A DNA stretch of 64,000 bases, taken from positions 124,001 through 188,000 of the forward strand of contig NZ_SIXF01000009.1 in the NCBI RefSeq assembly GCF_004310665.1. The letters run 5' to 3'. Origin of the DNA: Pedobacter kyonggii (GTDB lineage Bacteria > Bacteroidota > Bacteroidia > Sphingobacteriales > Sphingobacteriaceae). A program made the position numbers and the translations under genes. Below, one piece after another: positions 26,860 through 36,265 of the stretch. The first letter of the stretch is position 1. Each line of letters starts with the position of its first letter. Below the pieces are notes generated by a model. The model was given only the letters and a program-made list of their open reading frames with translations. It was not told the origin of the DNA and searched no databases.

Positions 26860-26926
26860 AATAATATTTTTTTCTTGTTGTTAAACCGTTTTTTGTGTTT
26901 ATCATAGGGCTAAACTGATAGCAATT

Positions 26927-27715
26927 CTATCTGACCAGGCCCCGGCCCCTATCCTCCTGTACTATGGAAAAGGATTTACCCATGCCCTGCGCTTTGCTGA
27001 GTTCAGTCTTTTGGCCTTCCATTTCCTGGTAGGCTTTATTGAATGAGGCAGTAGTATAATCCAATTGCGCGCTTCCCTGGTTTAAAGATTTGATCCCGCG
27101 GAGCAACAGGTAGGAAATCCCTCCGTCCAGCAGCACCGATAAGATCAGCGCTTTGCGGTCAGAAAGCATTCCCAGGGGCTCAGAGGCGCGGTGCTGCAAA
27201 CGGGTGCCATCGCCCAGCGTTAAAACTTCTCCCCTTTTAAAGGCTGATTTTTCTTCCTGAGACAGCAGCATGCCATTGACCAGATCCGGTGCCTGGACAG
27301 CTGAGACATCATAGGTGATGAATTCCTTGGTTTCGGGGTCGTACTCAATATTGAGCATAGAACTGCGTCCTTCCTCTTTCTGCACGCTTTTACCGATAAA
27401 ATCTGATTCGCCCTGGATGAGCCGGGCCATTTCTCCTTCGCTGAGCAGGGGATGTTTCCTGGTTTCTTTGTAGATGGGATGGACAAGCAGTTCCACCTCA
27501 TCCAGATCATTGCGGAATAAAGAAAGCTTGGCGTCCAACCGCTCGATATTAAATCCTTCCCAATGGATTCCGCGAAGGGAAATTAGTTCAGTTCTTCTGC
27601 CTGAAAGCAATGCGCGGATGTTATGGGGATCAAGCAAAAGCTGACCGCCATGATAGATGCCCAGTTTCTCCAGTTGGGAGACCGGCAGTTCACCGGTAAT
27701 AAATAATGTTTTCAT
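26927..27715 (-). CDS. DUF4099/DUF3945-type element protein
   Basis: A 262-residue cytoplasmic protein. The N-terminal part (LPVSQLEKLGIYHGGQLLL, then RALLSGRRTELISLRGIHWE and LDAKLSLFRNDLDEVELLVH) follows the pattern of DUF4099; the centre (LLSEGEMARLIQGESDFIGK and LNIEYDPETKEFITYDVS) resembles DUF3945. Both domains are typical of Bacteroidota conjugative elements, function unknown. The ATG at 27715 is chosen because it lies after the ardC-like stop at 27726; the longer frame from 27751 would overlap that gene. Confidence 0.75.
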   Translation of the reverse strand: MKTLFITGELPVSQLEKLGIYHGGQLLLDPHNIRALLSGRRTELISLRGIHWEGFNIERLDAKLSLFRNDLDEVELLVHPIYKETRKHPLLSEGEMARLIQGESDFIGKSVQKEEGRSSMLNIEYDPETKEFITYDVSAVQAPDLVNGMLLSQEEKSAFKRGEVLTLGDGTRLQHRASEPLGMLSDRKALILSVLLDGGISYLLLRGIKSLNQGSAQLDYTTASFNKAYQEMEGQKTELSKAQGMGKSFSIVQEDRGRGLVR

Positions 27716-27725
27716 AACTTGAGTT

Positions 27726-28946
27726 TTATCGTCTGTTTTTTGGAAATCCAAGAACCTCCTGGTCAGATCCGTTCAGCTTTGAATTGATCCGGGCGCTATT
27801 CTGCAGTATTTCGCCGAGCTTGACTTCCAGCAGTGAAGCATATAGCTGATCTGATCTGGAAAGGGTGAACTGCAGGCCCGAGGGCAACTGCTCAACGCGG
27901 AGACGTCCCTGCTTTAAATGCCCCTGTATCCTGTAGAGATTTCCTTTATAGCTGATTTCATCACCCGTGGAAAGATATTTTAACCCTTGGGAGTGCATCT
28001 GAGGGGTTATCTGTTGACTGCCGGGTTCCACGCTGATCTCTTTTTCGACTTTTAATTCTATATCCCGGAGAAAAGAAAATATTTTCTCCGCGTCCATCGA
28101 TGCTGCGTGGATTTCTGCCGGACTGTCCTCGAGTATCGAAACCCAGCTTTCCACGTAGGAGGCATGCTGGGAAGGGTCATGGCCGATGCCGAGCTCATCC
28201 CCGATCAGCATCGAAGCGATCTCGGCGCGCATTTCCTCTTTGGCGTAAGGTTCGATCCCGCTAGTCATCAGGCTTTCTCTGTCAAGTCTGGAAGGGTGGC
28301 CCGTCCAGTGCGCGAGTTCGTGGAGCAGGGTGGCATAATAGCCCGAAGAAGAACTGAACTGGCTACGGTCGGGCACGGTGATCACGTCATAGCGGATATG
28401 GTAGTAGGCACGGTCGATAAATTTATGGTCAATCTGTGCGCCGCTGTGAGCGATAAGCTGCTCGGCCCGCTCAATAGGGTTCCAGTCCATAACTGGTCTA
28501 CTTTGCGAAAGCGGCGGAAGCCCGCTCATCTGTTCCGCATTGAAGACCCAGGCATTACTGACAATAGCTCTTTCCAGCGGCAGCCGCTCACTTATGGCGT
28601 TTCCGCTCTCATCACATAAGGGCACGCCTTTATCATCCAGAAGCTTTTTTAGTTCATGGGTCTTTACAAATTGGATGAGTGTCCCTTTCTCATTGCGGTT
28701 GACCCTGAACCCTGCCCCCTCTGCCTGTTTAAAGGTGAGCCACCTTGGATCCTCCCGGCCGGAGAGCAGCAGGTTCATGGCGTTGATGCCTTTATAGCGC
28801 TGACCGGTCTGTTGGTTATAGGGCATTGAAAATGCCTGGATTCCCTCATCGCTCCAAGGTTTTTGCCATGGAGAGGTCCCTGCTTTGAGCTGTTCGATGA
28901 GCCTTTGGGCGACCTGGACATATAGAGGCTGTTGCTGTTTATCCAT
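27726..28946 (-). CDS. ArdC-like antirestriction protein / zincin metallopeptidase
   Basis: A 406-residue protein with two parts. The N-terminal ArdC-type ssDNA-binding domain has SPWQKPWSDEGIQAFSMPYN and RYKGINAMNLLLSGREDPRW. The central metallopeptidase-like domain carries HELAHWTGHPSRLDRE with an HExxH-type zinc site. ArdC proteins protect entering conjugative DNA from restriction. The chosen ATG at 28946 overlaps the end of a small upstream ORF by 8 bp; a start at 29015 would run through that ORF. Confidence 0.88.
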   Translation of the reverse strand: MDKQQQPLYVQVAQRLIEQLKAGTSPWQKPWSDEGIQAFSMPYNQQTGQRYKGINAMNLLLSGREDPRWLTFKQAEGAGFRVNRNEKGTLIQFVKTHELKKLLDDKGVPLCDESGNAISERLPLERAIVSNAWVFNAEQMSGLPPLSQSRPVMDWNPIERAEQLIAHSGAQIDHKFIDRAYYHIRYDVITVPDRSQFSSSSGYYATLLHELAHWTGHPSRLDRESLMTSGIEPYAKEEMRAEIASMLIGDELGIGHDPSQHASYVESWVSILEDSPAEIHAASMDAEKIFSFLRDIELKVEKEISVEPGSQQITPQMHSQGLKYLSTGDEISYKGNLYRIQGHLKQGRLRVEQLPSGLQFTLSRSDQLYASLLEVKLGEILQNSARINSKLNGSDQEVLGFPKNRR

Positions 28947-29097
28947 CTTCCCCTCCTTCCCCGGCTGTAAGTTCATCTGCGTGGGAAGTGCCGTAAATTT
29001 CTGCTTCCTCAGCACTTAATGCTGAGCTTTCTTCAAGTGCGATGGCCTGCAATATCCGCTCGAGGACCTGCAGGTTCTTCTCATGATCTTTTATCAT
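28939..29097 (-). CDS. Small acidic protein, unknown
   Basis: A 52-residue ORF between the M23 peptidase and ardC-like genes. It begins MIKDHEKNLQVLERILQAIA and is rich in Glu and Ala (SALSAEEAEIYG). Its stop overlaps the ardC-like ATG by 8 bp (ATGGATAA) and its start is 7 bp from the upstream stop, the spacing of a translationally coupled gene. Composition suggests a soluble helical protein. Function unknown; being next to an antirestriction gene, a helper or anti-defence role is possible but unproven. Confidence 0.6.
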   Translation of the reverse strand: MIKDHEKNLQVLERILQAIALEESSALSAEEAEIYGTSHADELTAGEGGEDG

Positions 29098-29103
29098 TTT
29101 GTT

Positions 29104-29577
29104 TTATTTTGCGTTTTTAGTGGACTGTAGAAAAAAAAGAAATTTCAATGGATCGATCTGCTCACCACGGTAGCGGACAGCGAAATGAAGATGCTCGCCG
29201 GTGACCCTGCCGCTGCGTCCGGAAATACCTATCACAGTGCCGGCTGGAATTTCGTCTCCCCGTCTTGCCATAATCACAGAAAGGTGACCGTAGGTGGTCA
29301 CTACCGCGCCATGGGAAATACGGACGAAATAACCCAGAAAAGGATGAAAGCCATTTGCAAGGACCCTGCCTGCAAGTGCCGTTCTTATCGGTGAGCGCCT
29401 GGCGATAAGGTCGATGCCGGCATGAAAGTCAGCTTTTCCGGTGATGGGATGCCTGCGAACTCCAAAAGGACTGGTGAGCTTGAAGGGAACCAGGGGAAGA
29501 TGAAAGATTTGGGCAGGAGCAGCAAAAGGATAGGCCAATAATACATGCAGGAGCAAAAATACAGCAGTCCTTTTCAC
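29104..29577 (-). CDS. M23 family peptidoglycan endopeptidase
   Basis: A 157-residue exported LytM-type metallopeptidase. Signal peptide: residues 1-22, ending AAPAQ. The zinc ligands are in HPITGKADFHAGIDL and the GEHLHFAVR motif near residue 130. The domain is minimal, with no coiled coil or LysM. In the conjugation operon it probably opens the peptidoglycan for the transfer channel, replacing the lytic transglycosylase of other type IV systems. It overlaps the upstream gene by 4 bp. Confidence 0.92.
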   Translation of the reverse strand: MKRTAVFLLLHVLLAYPFAAPAQIFHLPLVPFKLTSPFGVRRHPITGKADFHAGIDLIARRSPIRTALAGRVLANGFHPFLGYFVRISHGAVVTTYGHLSVIMARRGDEIPAGTVIGISGRSGRVTGEHLHFAVRYRGEQIDPLKFLFFLQSTKNAK

Positions 29578-29987
29578 CGCCCCCTCCCCTCTGCCCCTTT
29601 ATAGGCCTGAATGGAAAGCCCCAGACTGCTCCCAAGATCAACAGTTGCTCTCTCAGCGGCCAGGGGCGAATCTCTGAGCAGTTCCATCGCCTTAAGCTGC
29701 GCCTCTTGCCCCGGTCTGTCCTGAAGCATATTGACCTGCAGCAAGGTTTTGAAATCCCTGGTCTGCAAAGTGGAGCAAGAGGTTAAAAGCTGCTGATAAA
29801 GGGTATTTTTATCTTTCAGCACCAGAATATCACTTAAGGGAAAATTCGAGACAGAAAGATCTCCAAAGGCAATCTTTGCCCGCCTTCCGGGCGGATCAAT
29901 GCCGCTGATTACCCCGATGTTGAGTGTTTTTTCATCTGCTGCACCATGGCATATCACCAGGGCCAGCGAACCTGAATAGTTTTGCAT
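29574..29987 (-). CDS. Conserved element protein of unknown function
   Basis: A 137-residue protein not recognised. It starts YSGSLALVICHGAADEKTL and contains ARFGDLSVSN-like beta-rich sequence (AKIAFGDLSVSNFPLSDILV) followed by a helical C-terminus. No signal peptide. Its stop overlaps the M23 peptidase start by 4 bp, and the coupling-protein gene lies 57 bp upstream, so it belongs to the transfer operon. Confidence 0.7.
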   Translation of the reverse strand: MQNYSGSLALVICHGAADEKTLNIGVISGIDPPGRRAKIAFGDLSVSNFPLSDILVLKDKNTLYQQLLTSCSTLQTRDFKTLLQVNMLQDRPGQEAQLKAMELLRDSPLAAERATVDLGSSLGLSIQAYKGAEGRGR

Positions 29988-30044
29988 AAAATTGGTTTTA
30001 AGGTTGGGTGGATTTTTTTTATTGGTCCAGCTGTGGTCGAGGCT

Positions 30045-32027
30045 TTAGCCTACAGGGAAGCTGGAAACAATGCGGGATACCTCGGCATTGATGCGTATAA
30101 AGTTTTCAAAAAGTATTTCGTCCTTTTTACCCTTGAAATCATAATAAACGGGCATTGGGGGATAAGCCGCCTCTTCATCCGCGATCGCCTTTAGGTTCAG
30201 ATCGACGCGGCAATTAACCGCTGATGGCTGAAAATCTCCGTTAAAGGATCCTGCGGTATCGCCCGCGAGTATACCAACCAGTTCTCCTACCTTGAGTGAT
30301 GCGATCTTGCCCGAGGGGATCAGGTATTCAAGCCTTTCGCTAAAAGATAAAGAAGCCTTGCCCCGGTCAATGGACAGGTTTTCATTCATCTGTTTTACCT
30401 TCCCAAAGAGTTTTTCAAGCCAGTCCAGTGTTTCCTTATTTCTCACCGAGCCCGAGAGCACGTTCCCGACCACTGCGCATATGGTCGTGGCTGTCTCTTT
30501 GCCGTATTGCTGCTGGAACTGCGGCAGTTCCTGAAGGCCCATCAACACCGCGACCCGGTTTGACCGGGCAGTGGCGATCAGGTTTTCGATGCGGTGCACG
30601 TAAAGGGTAGGAAGTTCATCCAAAATGAGTGCACTGGGCAGGTTGCCTTTGGAATTGATGAGTCTGGTGAGCCTATTGAGTACAACTGAATAACAGGCTG
30701 AGTTGATGTTCTGTGTATTGGGATCGTTGGCCAGTACAAGTGTTGCTGGCGAGGCTGGATCGCTGATTTTGAGCGGAAAATCATCACCGGAGAATACCCA
30801 GAAGGTTTCTTTGGTGGCCAGCCTGGAGATAAAGATTTTGAGCGTCCCCACCTGTCCTTCCAGCTGGTCAAAAGCCCTCGCCCGGTAAGCGGTCATAAAG
30901 GGAGAAAGCAGTGAATCCAGCTCAGTATTGCTGGTCAGGACGGCAAAGATCTGCTCATAAGGGCAGTTTAAAAAAGAGAGAACATGCGGCAGGGTTGAGT
31001 AGCGGCCACTTTCATAGCGGGAGAAAAAGTAGATACAAGCCGAGAGAAAATTTACCGCGCTCTGGGTAAAGAACTGATCGCTGCCAGAGGACTTATCCCC
31101 TTTTTTGAGGGCTTCAACCAGGGCTTCGGCAGTTTCCGAGGCGTCTGCCAGAGTTAGTATATAGCTGGCCTTAAGCACATTGATGCGCCTGCTCATCTCG
31201 ACACAGTTGAGGTTGATCACATGAAAACCATAGCCCTTTAGCCGGCCCAGTTGCCGGGAGCGCAAAAAATGGTAATAGGCCAGTTGTCCCAGATCGCAAA
31301 ACTTATAATCATACAGGCATATACAGAACTCCTTTTCGGTCAACTGCCGGATAAAGGGCATCACGATGCCAAAACTCTTTCCCGAACCGGGCGTGCCGAT
31401 CAGCAGCGTACCGCGGAAAACATTCTCGATATTGATAAATCCCCTATGCACTTTTTTACGGTAATAAAAAAGACTAGGTATACTCACCTGGCAGGGCCCG
31501 CTCTTTTGCACGGTCTGCTGCATAAAGGATTCTTCCTCGATGTTCCAGCGGTCTTTGCCCAAACGGGAGCTGATGATCTTTGAAATATTGTCCATGGCCA
31601 CATGCACCAGAAGGGTCCCTGTAAAAAGGGCCGCGCAATATCCCAGTTCCTCCCAGCTGAGCAGCAAAAAAACCGCTGTTCCTAATTTTGCATGAAACCA
31701 TAGTCCTCCAAAAAAAATCCCGAGTCCCAGACCAAGCGGATAAAGTATAGCTGAGCGGTAGTCCAGGTCCTTTTCCTTTTTGCTCAGGGTCCCTACTGAG
31801 ACCAGTATCACAAGAGCGAAGATAAATGCCCTGGAATATGCTGGCCGGGAATAAATGGCAATCCTGGAAATGGCTTCACTAAGCTGGTAAAGACGGTAAT
31901 GGGAGAAAAATGGGAAGGCGCGGATTTTGGGTAGATAGATAAAAATAAGGATGTCGAGCATTACGCAGAGATAGATGCAGAACTGCAAAAAACGGTGCAG
32001 TCCTTGCTGTTCTTTACTTTCTTCCAT
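30045..32027 (-). CDS. Type IV coupling protein (VirD4/TraG-type)
   Basis: A 660-residue inner-membrane ATPase that brings the relaxase-DNA complex to the conjugation channel. The N-terminal ~150 residues hold several hydrophobic segments. Walker A is GTPGSGKSFG near residue 209 and Walker B is ALILDELPTL near 467; FWVFSGDDFPLKISDPAS and SVRNKETLDWLEKLFGK are family blocks. In Bacteroidota this gene usually lies close to the relaxase; here it is at the far end, behind traN. Confidence 0.93.
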   Translation of the reverse strand: MEESKEQQGLHRFLQFCIYLCVMLDILIFIYLPKIRAFPFFSHYRLYQLSEAISRIAIYSRPAYSRAFIFALVILVSVGTLSKKEKDLDYRSAILYPLGLGLGIFFGGLWFHAKLGTAVFLLLSWEELGYCAALFTGTLLVHVAMDNISKIISSRLGKDRWNIEEESFMQQTVQKSGPCQVSIPSLFYYRKKVHRGFINIENVFRGTLLIGTPGSGKSFGIVMPFIRQLTEKEFCICLYDYKFCDLGQLAYYHFLRSRQLGRLKGYGFHVINLNCVEMSRRINVLKASYILTLADASETAEALVEALKKGDKSSGSDQFFTQSAVNFLSACIYFFSRYESGRYSTLPHVLSFLNCPYEQIFAVLTSNTELDSLLSPFMTAYRARAFDQLEGQVGTLKIFISRLATKETFWVFSGDDFPLKISDPASPATLVLANDPNTQNINSACYSVVLNRLTRLINSKGNLPSALILDELPTLYVHRIENLIATARSNRVAVLMGLQELPQFQQQYGKETATTICAVVGNVLSGSVRNKETLDWLEKLFGKVKQMNENLSIDRGKASLSFSERLEYLIPSGKIASLKVGELVGILAGDTAGSFNGDFQPSAVNCRVDLNLKAIADEEAAYPPMPVYYDFKGKKDEILFENFIRINAEVSRIVSSFPVG

Positions 32028-32047
32028 AATCTGGATTTTTGGCGGGC

Positions 32048-32881
32048 TTAAAAGGTATCTGCTCCCAGCAGATCCCCGTACTTTATTTTTAAGCTGACTG
32101 TCCTGGCAGAGGGTTGTTTTTCACTCATTGTAAGCTCAAGAAGTTTGTCAGCGGAAAAAGTGAGCTTATCGATCACATAGATGTTCCTGAAGGACTTGTT
32201 GAACCTTTGCAGGGGATATAACGACCAGACGGGCCTGATTTCTACTGACTGGTGATTGGTCGCTTTATTGATCTTTTTATCCTCGATGCTCATCCTGAGC
32301 AGCTCCGCATCATAACTCAGCTGTGAGTGGTTTTCAAAGGAAAGATCCAGAAAGATCAGCTGGTCTATGCAGAAAACCTGGTTTAACCTGGCACTGATCC
32401 CCATTGAAGCAGTTTTCCGCAAGGCTAGGTTTCCCCGGCTACGAAGCATGTCCATTGCATGGCCCCTAATGGCCGCAGTAGAAATGCGCTGGCGCTGGGG
32501 ATCCAGCGGTACCATAGCTGAGGGCAGGATTTCGATATCGGTGATAGCAGCGCCGCTCCCGCTGGCCTGACTGCTGAGGCGATACTGGGCCATAAAACTT
32601 TCCCCGATAATCGTAACGATGCCCGACAGGGCTTCTTTTATTGTCTTTGAGGGCGAATCAACAGGAATCTTGATGCGAAGTACATTTTTTACCGGCAGGT
32701 CTCCCCTGATCCTGGGATCGGAAATATCGGCATACAATATGGGTTCGGGGGAGCGGAAATGGATCGAGGATCCAGAAGAGACTGTAATGCAGGGAAGATT
32801 CTGCAGTAGCCTTTGGCCGGGATTTTGGGCAAAGATATATGGGCTGCTCAGCAGCAGCAGGGCAAGAAATAGCTGTTTCAT
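32048..32881 (-). CDS. traN: Conjugation protein TraN (DUF4138)
   Basis: A 277-residue exported protein with a signal peptide ending YIFAQ. Its ISDPRIRGDLPVKNVLRIK and DQLIFLDLSFENHSQLSYDA match the DUF4138/TraN family, the Bacteroidota counterpart of VirB9-like core-complex components. It follows traM, as in CTnDOT. The end contains the RPVWSLYPLQRFNKSFRNIY block. It probably works in the outer part of the transfer channel. Confidence 0.88.
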   Translation of the reverse strand: MKQLFLALLLLSSPYIFAQNPGQRLLQNLPCITVSSGSSIHFRSPEPILYADISDPRIRGDLPVKNVLRIKIPVDSPSKTIKEALSGIVTIIGESFMAQYRLSSQASGSGAAITDIEILPSAMVPLDPQRQRISTAAIRGHAMDMLRSRGNLALRKTASMGISARLNQVFCIDQLIFLDLSFENHSQLSYDAELLRMSIEDKKINKATNHQSVEIRPVWSLYPLQRFNKSFRNIYVIDKLTFSADKLLELTMSEKQPSARTVSLKIKYGDLLGADTF

Positions 32882-32899
32882 CTTGTAAGGGTTTAGTTT

Positions 32900-34096
32900 T
32901 TACTTAAGTTCATTAGGATCGATCAGGTACACCAGGGTGGCATATTTGATCCTGGCCTTGTTCTGGCGGACCAGACGGGTAAAGGCGCCGGAGCTCGACT
33001 GGAACACCCTGCCCAGCAGGCTCATCAGCTGCTCCTTTCCTTCTCCCTGTGCATCTAAGGAGATTCCCTGTAGTGAAGAGCTGCCCAGCTCCCGGGTGAG
33101 CTCCCGGAAAGCAGAAGCAGGTACATAAAGCCCTTTTAAGCCGTCAAGGTCATAAACTTCCAGATGTACCGGCAGGATACCACTGCTGGAGCGTACCGAG
33201 GAGATCGATATCTGGATACGCTGGGCTGAAAACGCAGAAATTGTACCATAGAGGTAGCTGCCTTTTTTGATCGGGAATTTTCCCGCCCAGATGTCTTCCA
33301 GCAGCCGTAGACGAACCCTGGACCCGGCATAACCTGCAATCCCCTGATCGATAATGGCGGGGATATAGACTGGCGCACTGGACGCAGGCCGCACAGTATT
33401 AAACCCGATGATTTCTTTTGGTAAAAGGGATACACTGAGCTTATTCTCTGCTGGGCTGAGGGATGAAGATTCCCGCTTTTTTTCCTGCAATAGCTGTGCC
33501 CTGCGCGCTGGATCGTTCGCCTTGCCAATGCTATCGACAATGGCCATCTGCGCGCGGAATACCACCATCGGATCCTCTTGCCTGATAGCAGGCGCCAGGT
33601 CCTTAGCCGCCTGCGGCCGGTCCATTGCCCGGAGTGCTGCTTCCATCGCGCGGTCCTCTTGGGATAAAGATCTGCCGGCTTTCACAACCAATGTACCGGG
33701 CGGACCTCTCCTGTTGTTTAAATGGCCGGCATCAGTTTGATCGTAGCGGGATTTGATGGAGGACTCAATGGAATCCAGTAGCTGTTTTTCACTCTTGGAG
33801 TAAGCGGCGGTTGCAGCATCTGCAGGCGGCTGATCTGCGGATAGATCTCCTACGGCGGTATAACCGTCGCCCTTTGGGTACCGGTCCTGAAATGCCTGTA
33901 GCTTATTCTGAAGTTTTTGGCCCTGAACCTCGATAGATGCTGTTGAAACGTCACTGCGAAGGGAATCCCCGGAGGCAGTAGCGTCTTTTTGCTTAGGGCG
34001 GGCCTGACTGCGGTAAACGTAGTAAAGTAGCAGAATAAAGGGCAGGCAGATTAGCGGCAGGACATACCTGGGGCTTTTAAGGTTTATTTTTTTCAT
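32900..34096 (-). CDS. traM: Conjugation protein TraM (VirB10-like)
   Basis: A 398-residue bitopic protein. It has a basic N-terminus, one membrane helix (YVLPLICLPFILLLYYVYRS), a long low-complexity periplasmic linker, and a C-terminal domain with PAIIDQGIAGYAGSRVRLRL and YLYGTISAFSAQRIQISISS, as in TraM/VirB10 proteins. The ATG at 34096 is chosen: it gives MKKINLK directly before the helix and overlaps the upstream gene by 20 bp. It would span the envelope of the transfer machine. Confidence 0.9.
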   Translation of the reverse strand: MKKINLKSPRYVLPLICLPFILLLYYVYRSQARPKQKDATASGDSLRSDVSTASIEVQGQKLQNKLQAFQDRYPKGDGYTAVGDLSADQPPADAATAAYSKSEKQLLDSIESSIKSRYDQTDAGHLNNRRGPPGTLVVKAGRSLSQEDRAMEAALRAMDRPQAAKDLAPAIRQEDPMVVFRAQMAIVDSIGKANDPARRAQLLQEKKRESSSLSPAENKLSVSLLPKEIIGFNTVRPASSAPVYIPAIIDQGIAGYAGSRVRLRLLEDIWAGKFPIKKGSYLYGTISAFSAQRIQISISSVRSSSGILPVHLEVYDLDGLKGLYVPASAFRELTRELGSSSLQGISLDAQGEGKEQLMSLLGRVFQSSSGAFTRLVRQNKARIKYATLVYLIDPNELK

Positions 34097-34484
34097 ATGA
34101 AGGAGTATCGGTCTGAAGTTCATTGATCTTTTGTATCATCTCTATCATGCGCAGGCTATCCTGCCCGCTGGTCTGTTTCTTAGACAAAAGCCCTTTGAGT
34201 TCCGCCTGCATTTCAATGACGGTGGCGAGTTTAGCGGCGGTGCCGTAGATTTCCCTGGCCTCTCCAAAGGGCATGGAGCCATTCGCCACAGTTTTCGGTG
34301 GCGTCTTTCCTGTGGACCTGAGCAGGGTGAAGCAGAGCACCACCGAGCCTGCCATAAGCAGGATCATCAGGAAAAAAAAGGACTTGGGGTGACGCTCAAA
34401 ACATGCAAACGCCCCGGAGCGCAACTCGGAAAAGGTAGTAGAGAACTGTAAAGACAGCCGGGAGAAAATATTGGTCTTTTTCAT
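34077..34484 (-). CDS. TraL-position membrane protein
   Basis: A 135-residue protein lying between traK and traM, the traL slot of the CTnDOT operon. It has a single membrane helix (SFFFLMILLMAGSVVLCFTL) and a short periplasmic tail with LATVIEMQAELKGLLSKKQT, predicted helical. The start at 34484 (MKKTNIFSRLSLQ) is preferred over one at 34550, which lies within traK. I cannot match it to TraL by sequence; the call rests on position and size. Confidence 0.7.
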   Translation of the reverse strand: MKKTNIFSRLSLQFSTTFSELRSGAFACFERHPKSFFFLMILLMAGSVVLCFTLLRSTGKTPPKTVANGSMPFGEAREIYGTAAKLATVIEMQAELKGLLSKKQTSGQDSLRMIEMIQKINELQTDTPSYEKNKP

Positions 34485-34495
34485 GGTGTTAAATT

Positions 34496-35116
34496 TTAAA
34501 ATGGGTTTTTGGTCACATTGGAAATGTCCCTGTTTTCCAGTGTCTTCCAACCTGTGATGAGTACTCCGTGCGGATTGTTTTCCGAACGGGCCGAAAGGTC
34601 GCTCAAGTGCCCTTCGGTCAGCAGCGAACGGGTAATGACCGAACTGCGCCGGTCGATCCGCTGGGTGCCGTAATAACGGAAATACCTTGTTTTTTCGTCC
34701 AGAAAAATAGAATCTGCCTGGATGGTGAGCACCGCAGAGGAAGAGAGCACGGAGGAAAAAAAGCTGCGTTCCTTCAGGTTATTGTACTGCTGGACACCGC
34801 TCTCATCGATCAGGTACATGGCCTGTTTCATCTGGCTTTCGATATATTTTTCATCGGGGATCAGCGAAAAGAAAAGGCTGTGGAACCTGGCAATATGCGC
34901 GCGGTATTCTGCCCCCCTGTTCACCTGCACCTCTACCCTTTTGGCCAATAGGGGGATATTTCCGTTGTCCAGCAGATAAATACCCTTTCTTGCATCACTC
35001 ACCTGGCGATAGGCAAAGAAAGAGACAATGGAGGCTATACTCAGCGAAAGGATAAAACTCGCCAGGCAGAGAAAAGTAGCAAGGCGTACCTTGCTTTCAA
35101 TGTTGCGGATCAGCAT
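34496..35116 (-). CDS. traK: Conjugation protein TraK (VirB8-like)
   Basis: A 206-residue bitopic inner-membrane protein. It begins MLIRNIESKVRLATFLCLAS, with the helix at about 12-36, and continues with SRRKGIY-type sequence (DARKGIYLLDNGNIPLLAKR) and HIARFHSLFFSLIPDEKYIE, all typical of TraK. The periplasmic part ends GVLITGWKTLENRDISNVTK. It nucleates the transfer complex as VirB8 does. It lies 3 bp after traJ. Confidence 0.92.
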   Translation of the reverse strand: MLIRNIESKVRLATFLCLASFILSLSIASIVSFFAYRQVSDARKGIYLLDNGNIPLLAKRVEVQVNRGAEYRAHIARFHSLFFSLIPDEKYIESQMKQAMYLIDESGVQQYNNLKERSFFSSVLSSSAVLTIQADSIFLDEKTRYFRYYGTQRIDRRSSVITRSLLTEGHLSDLSARSENNPHGVLITGWKTLENRDISNVTKNPF

Positions 35117-35119
35117 ATA

Positions 35120-36265
35120 TTATCCTCCAAGTGCCTGAGTGGCCATACTACCCATCCTGCTTGCCCCCGATCCCATTGCACTCGCCGCGGAACTCACCCC
35201 TGAAGTGGAGACGATCCATGTCGAGATACTCGGCACGGTAAACATTGTCAATGCCCCGATGATAAAGGTGATGATCACCATACCAAAGGAAAGAACGCCG
35301 TTGGCTGCAAACCAGCTCAGTTTTTCCATACTTGCCCCAGAGCTGCCCAGCAGTTCCTGGTACCTGGTGATCTCGGCCTCCAGCGCATAATGCTGAAAAA
35401 GTGAGGCTACATACATCACCAGAAAACCGATCCCCGAATACAGGTTAACCGAAACAAAGCGTGCGATCCAGCTGGAAAAGGAATCACGGAACATCGGCAG
35501 GATACTGGCCGCCACCGAAAAGGGACCAAGGATGATCAGTATGGTTGAAAAAATGATCTGCATGATAAAGATGATGTATGCACTGATGCGCAGGATCCAG
35601 ACCGCAAGGGTTTCAAGTAGCGAGGTCGCCAGCAGCTGCAGAGAGATCTGGAGCCTGTTGCGCATTTCCACCACCGGGTTCCAGACCTGTGAGAAACCCT
35701 CCTTGACCGAACTCTTGACCGATTCCCATGCATGTTCATACCAGCTGTCGGCCTCCTTACTGGCCACCTCGGTCTCTGCCTGCACCTTGTAAAGCTGATC
35801 GGCCACTTCTATCATCAGTTTTGCCCGTTGAAGGCGCAAGGAATTGATATTTCCCTGGTTCTCTTCAAAAAGTGCCGCAGTCCTGTTCTCCACGATCTCT
35901 GCGGGAAAGGCCACGACCTTAGTGAATACCGGCCACCATAGGATAACCATCGAAAGCCCGAAGGGCCGGAGCAGGGGCATAATTTCGAGTTTTTTATCCC
36001 CCGAGATCATCTCATAACTTCTAATGGCAAAAAAAATGAGCATAAAAATGGCACTGAGCGCCTGCGCATCGGCAATGAAAGCATCATAATGGGTCCAGAT
36101 GGCAGACTTCATCTGTTTTAAAAAATGCATCATACCATCCTCGTATACCCCGTTCCCCTGAAGAAAATTGAAGGTATCTTTAAACGAGTCCGGTACATGC
36201 ACTGGTGTGATCTGCATTAAAAAACCGGCGGTGCCGGTGAGAAAACTTAAATGCTGCATAATCAT
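35120..36265 (-). CDS. traJ: Conjugation protein TraJ (VirB6-like)
   Basis: A 381-residue polytopic inner-membrane protein. It has a long hydrophilic N-terminal half with LQGNGVYEDGMMHFLKQMKS, then at least five membrane segments (for example IIFSTILIILGPFSVAASIL and GMVIITFIIGALTMFTVPSI). These are the blocks of the Bacteroidota TraJ family, which fills the VirB6 role in the channel. The start overlaps the upstream gene by 4 bp. Confidence 0.92.
   Translation of the reverse strand: MIMQHLSFLTGTAGFLMQITPVHVPDSFKDTFNFLQGNGVYEDGMMHFLKQMKSAIWTHYDAFIADAQALSAIFMLIFFAIRSYEMISGDKKLEIMPLLRPFGLSMVILWWPVFTKVVAFPAEIVENRTAALFEENQGNINSLRLQRAKLMIEVADQLYKVQAETEVASKEADSWYEHAWESVKSSVKEGFSQVWNPVVEMRNRLQISLQLLATSLLETLAVWILRISAYIIFIMQIIFSTILIILGPFSVAASILPMFRDSFSSWIARFVSVNLYSGIGFLVMYVASLFQHYALEAEITRYQELLGSSGASMEKLSWFAANGVLSFGMVIITFIIGALTMFTVPSISTWIVSTSGVSSAASAMGSGASRMGSMATQALGG

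Noticed and set aside
28107-28619. 170-residue plus-strand ORF
   Set aside because: Shadow of the ardC-like gene on the opposite strand, in GC-rich DNA where long open frames arise by chance.
30578-30871. 97-residue minus-strand ORF in an alternative frame
   Set aside because: It lies fully inside the coupling-protein gene, which carries the Walker B region there.
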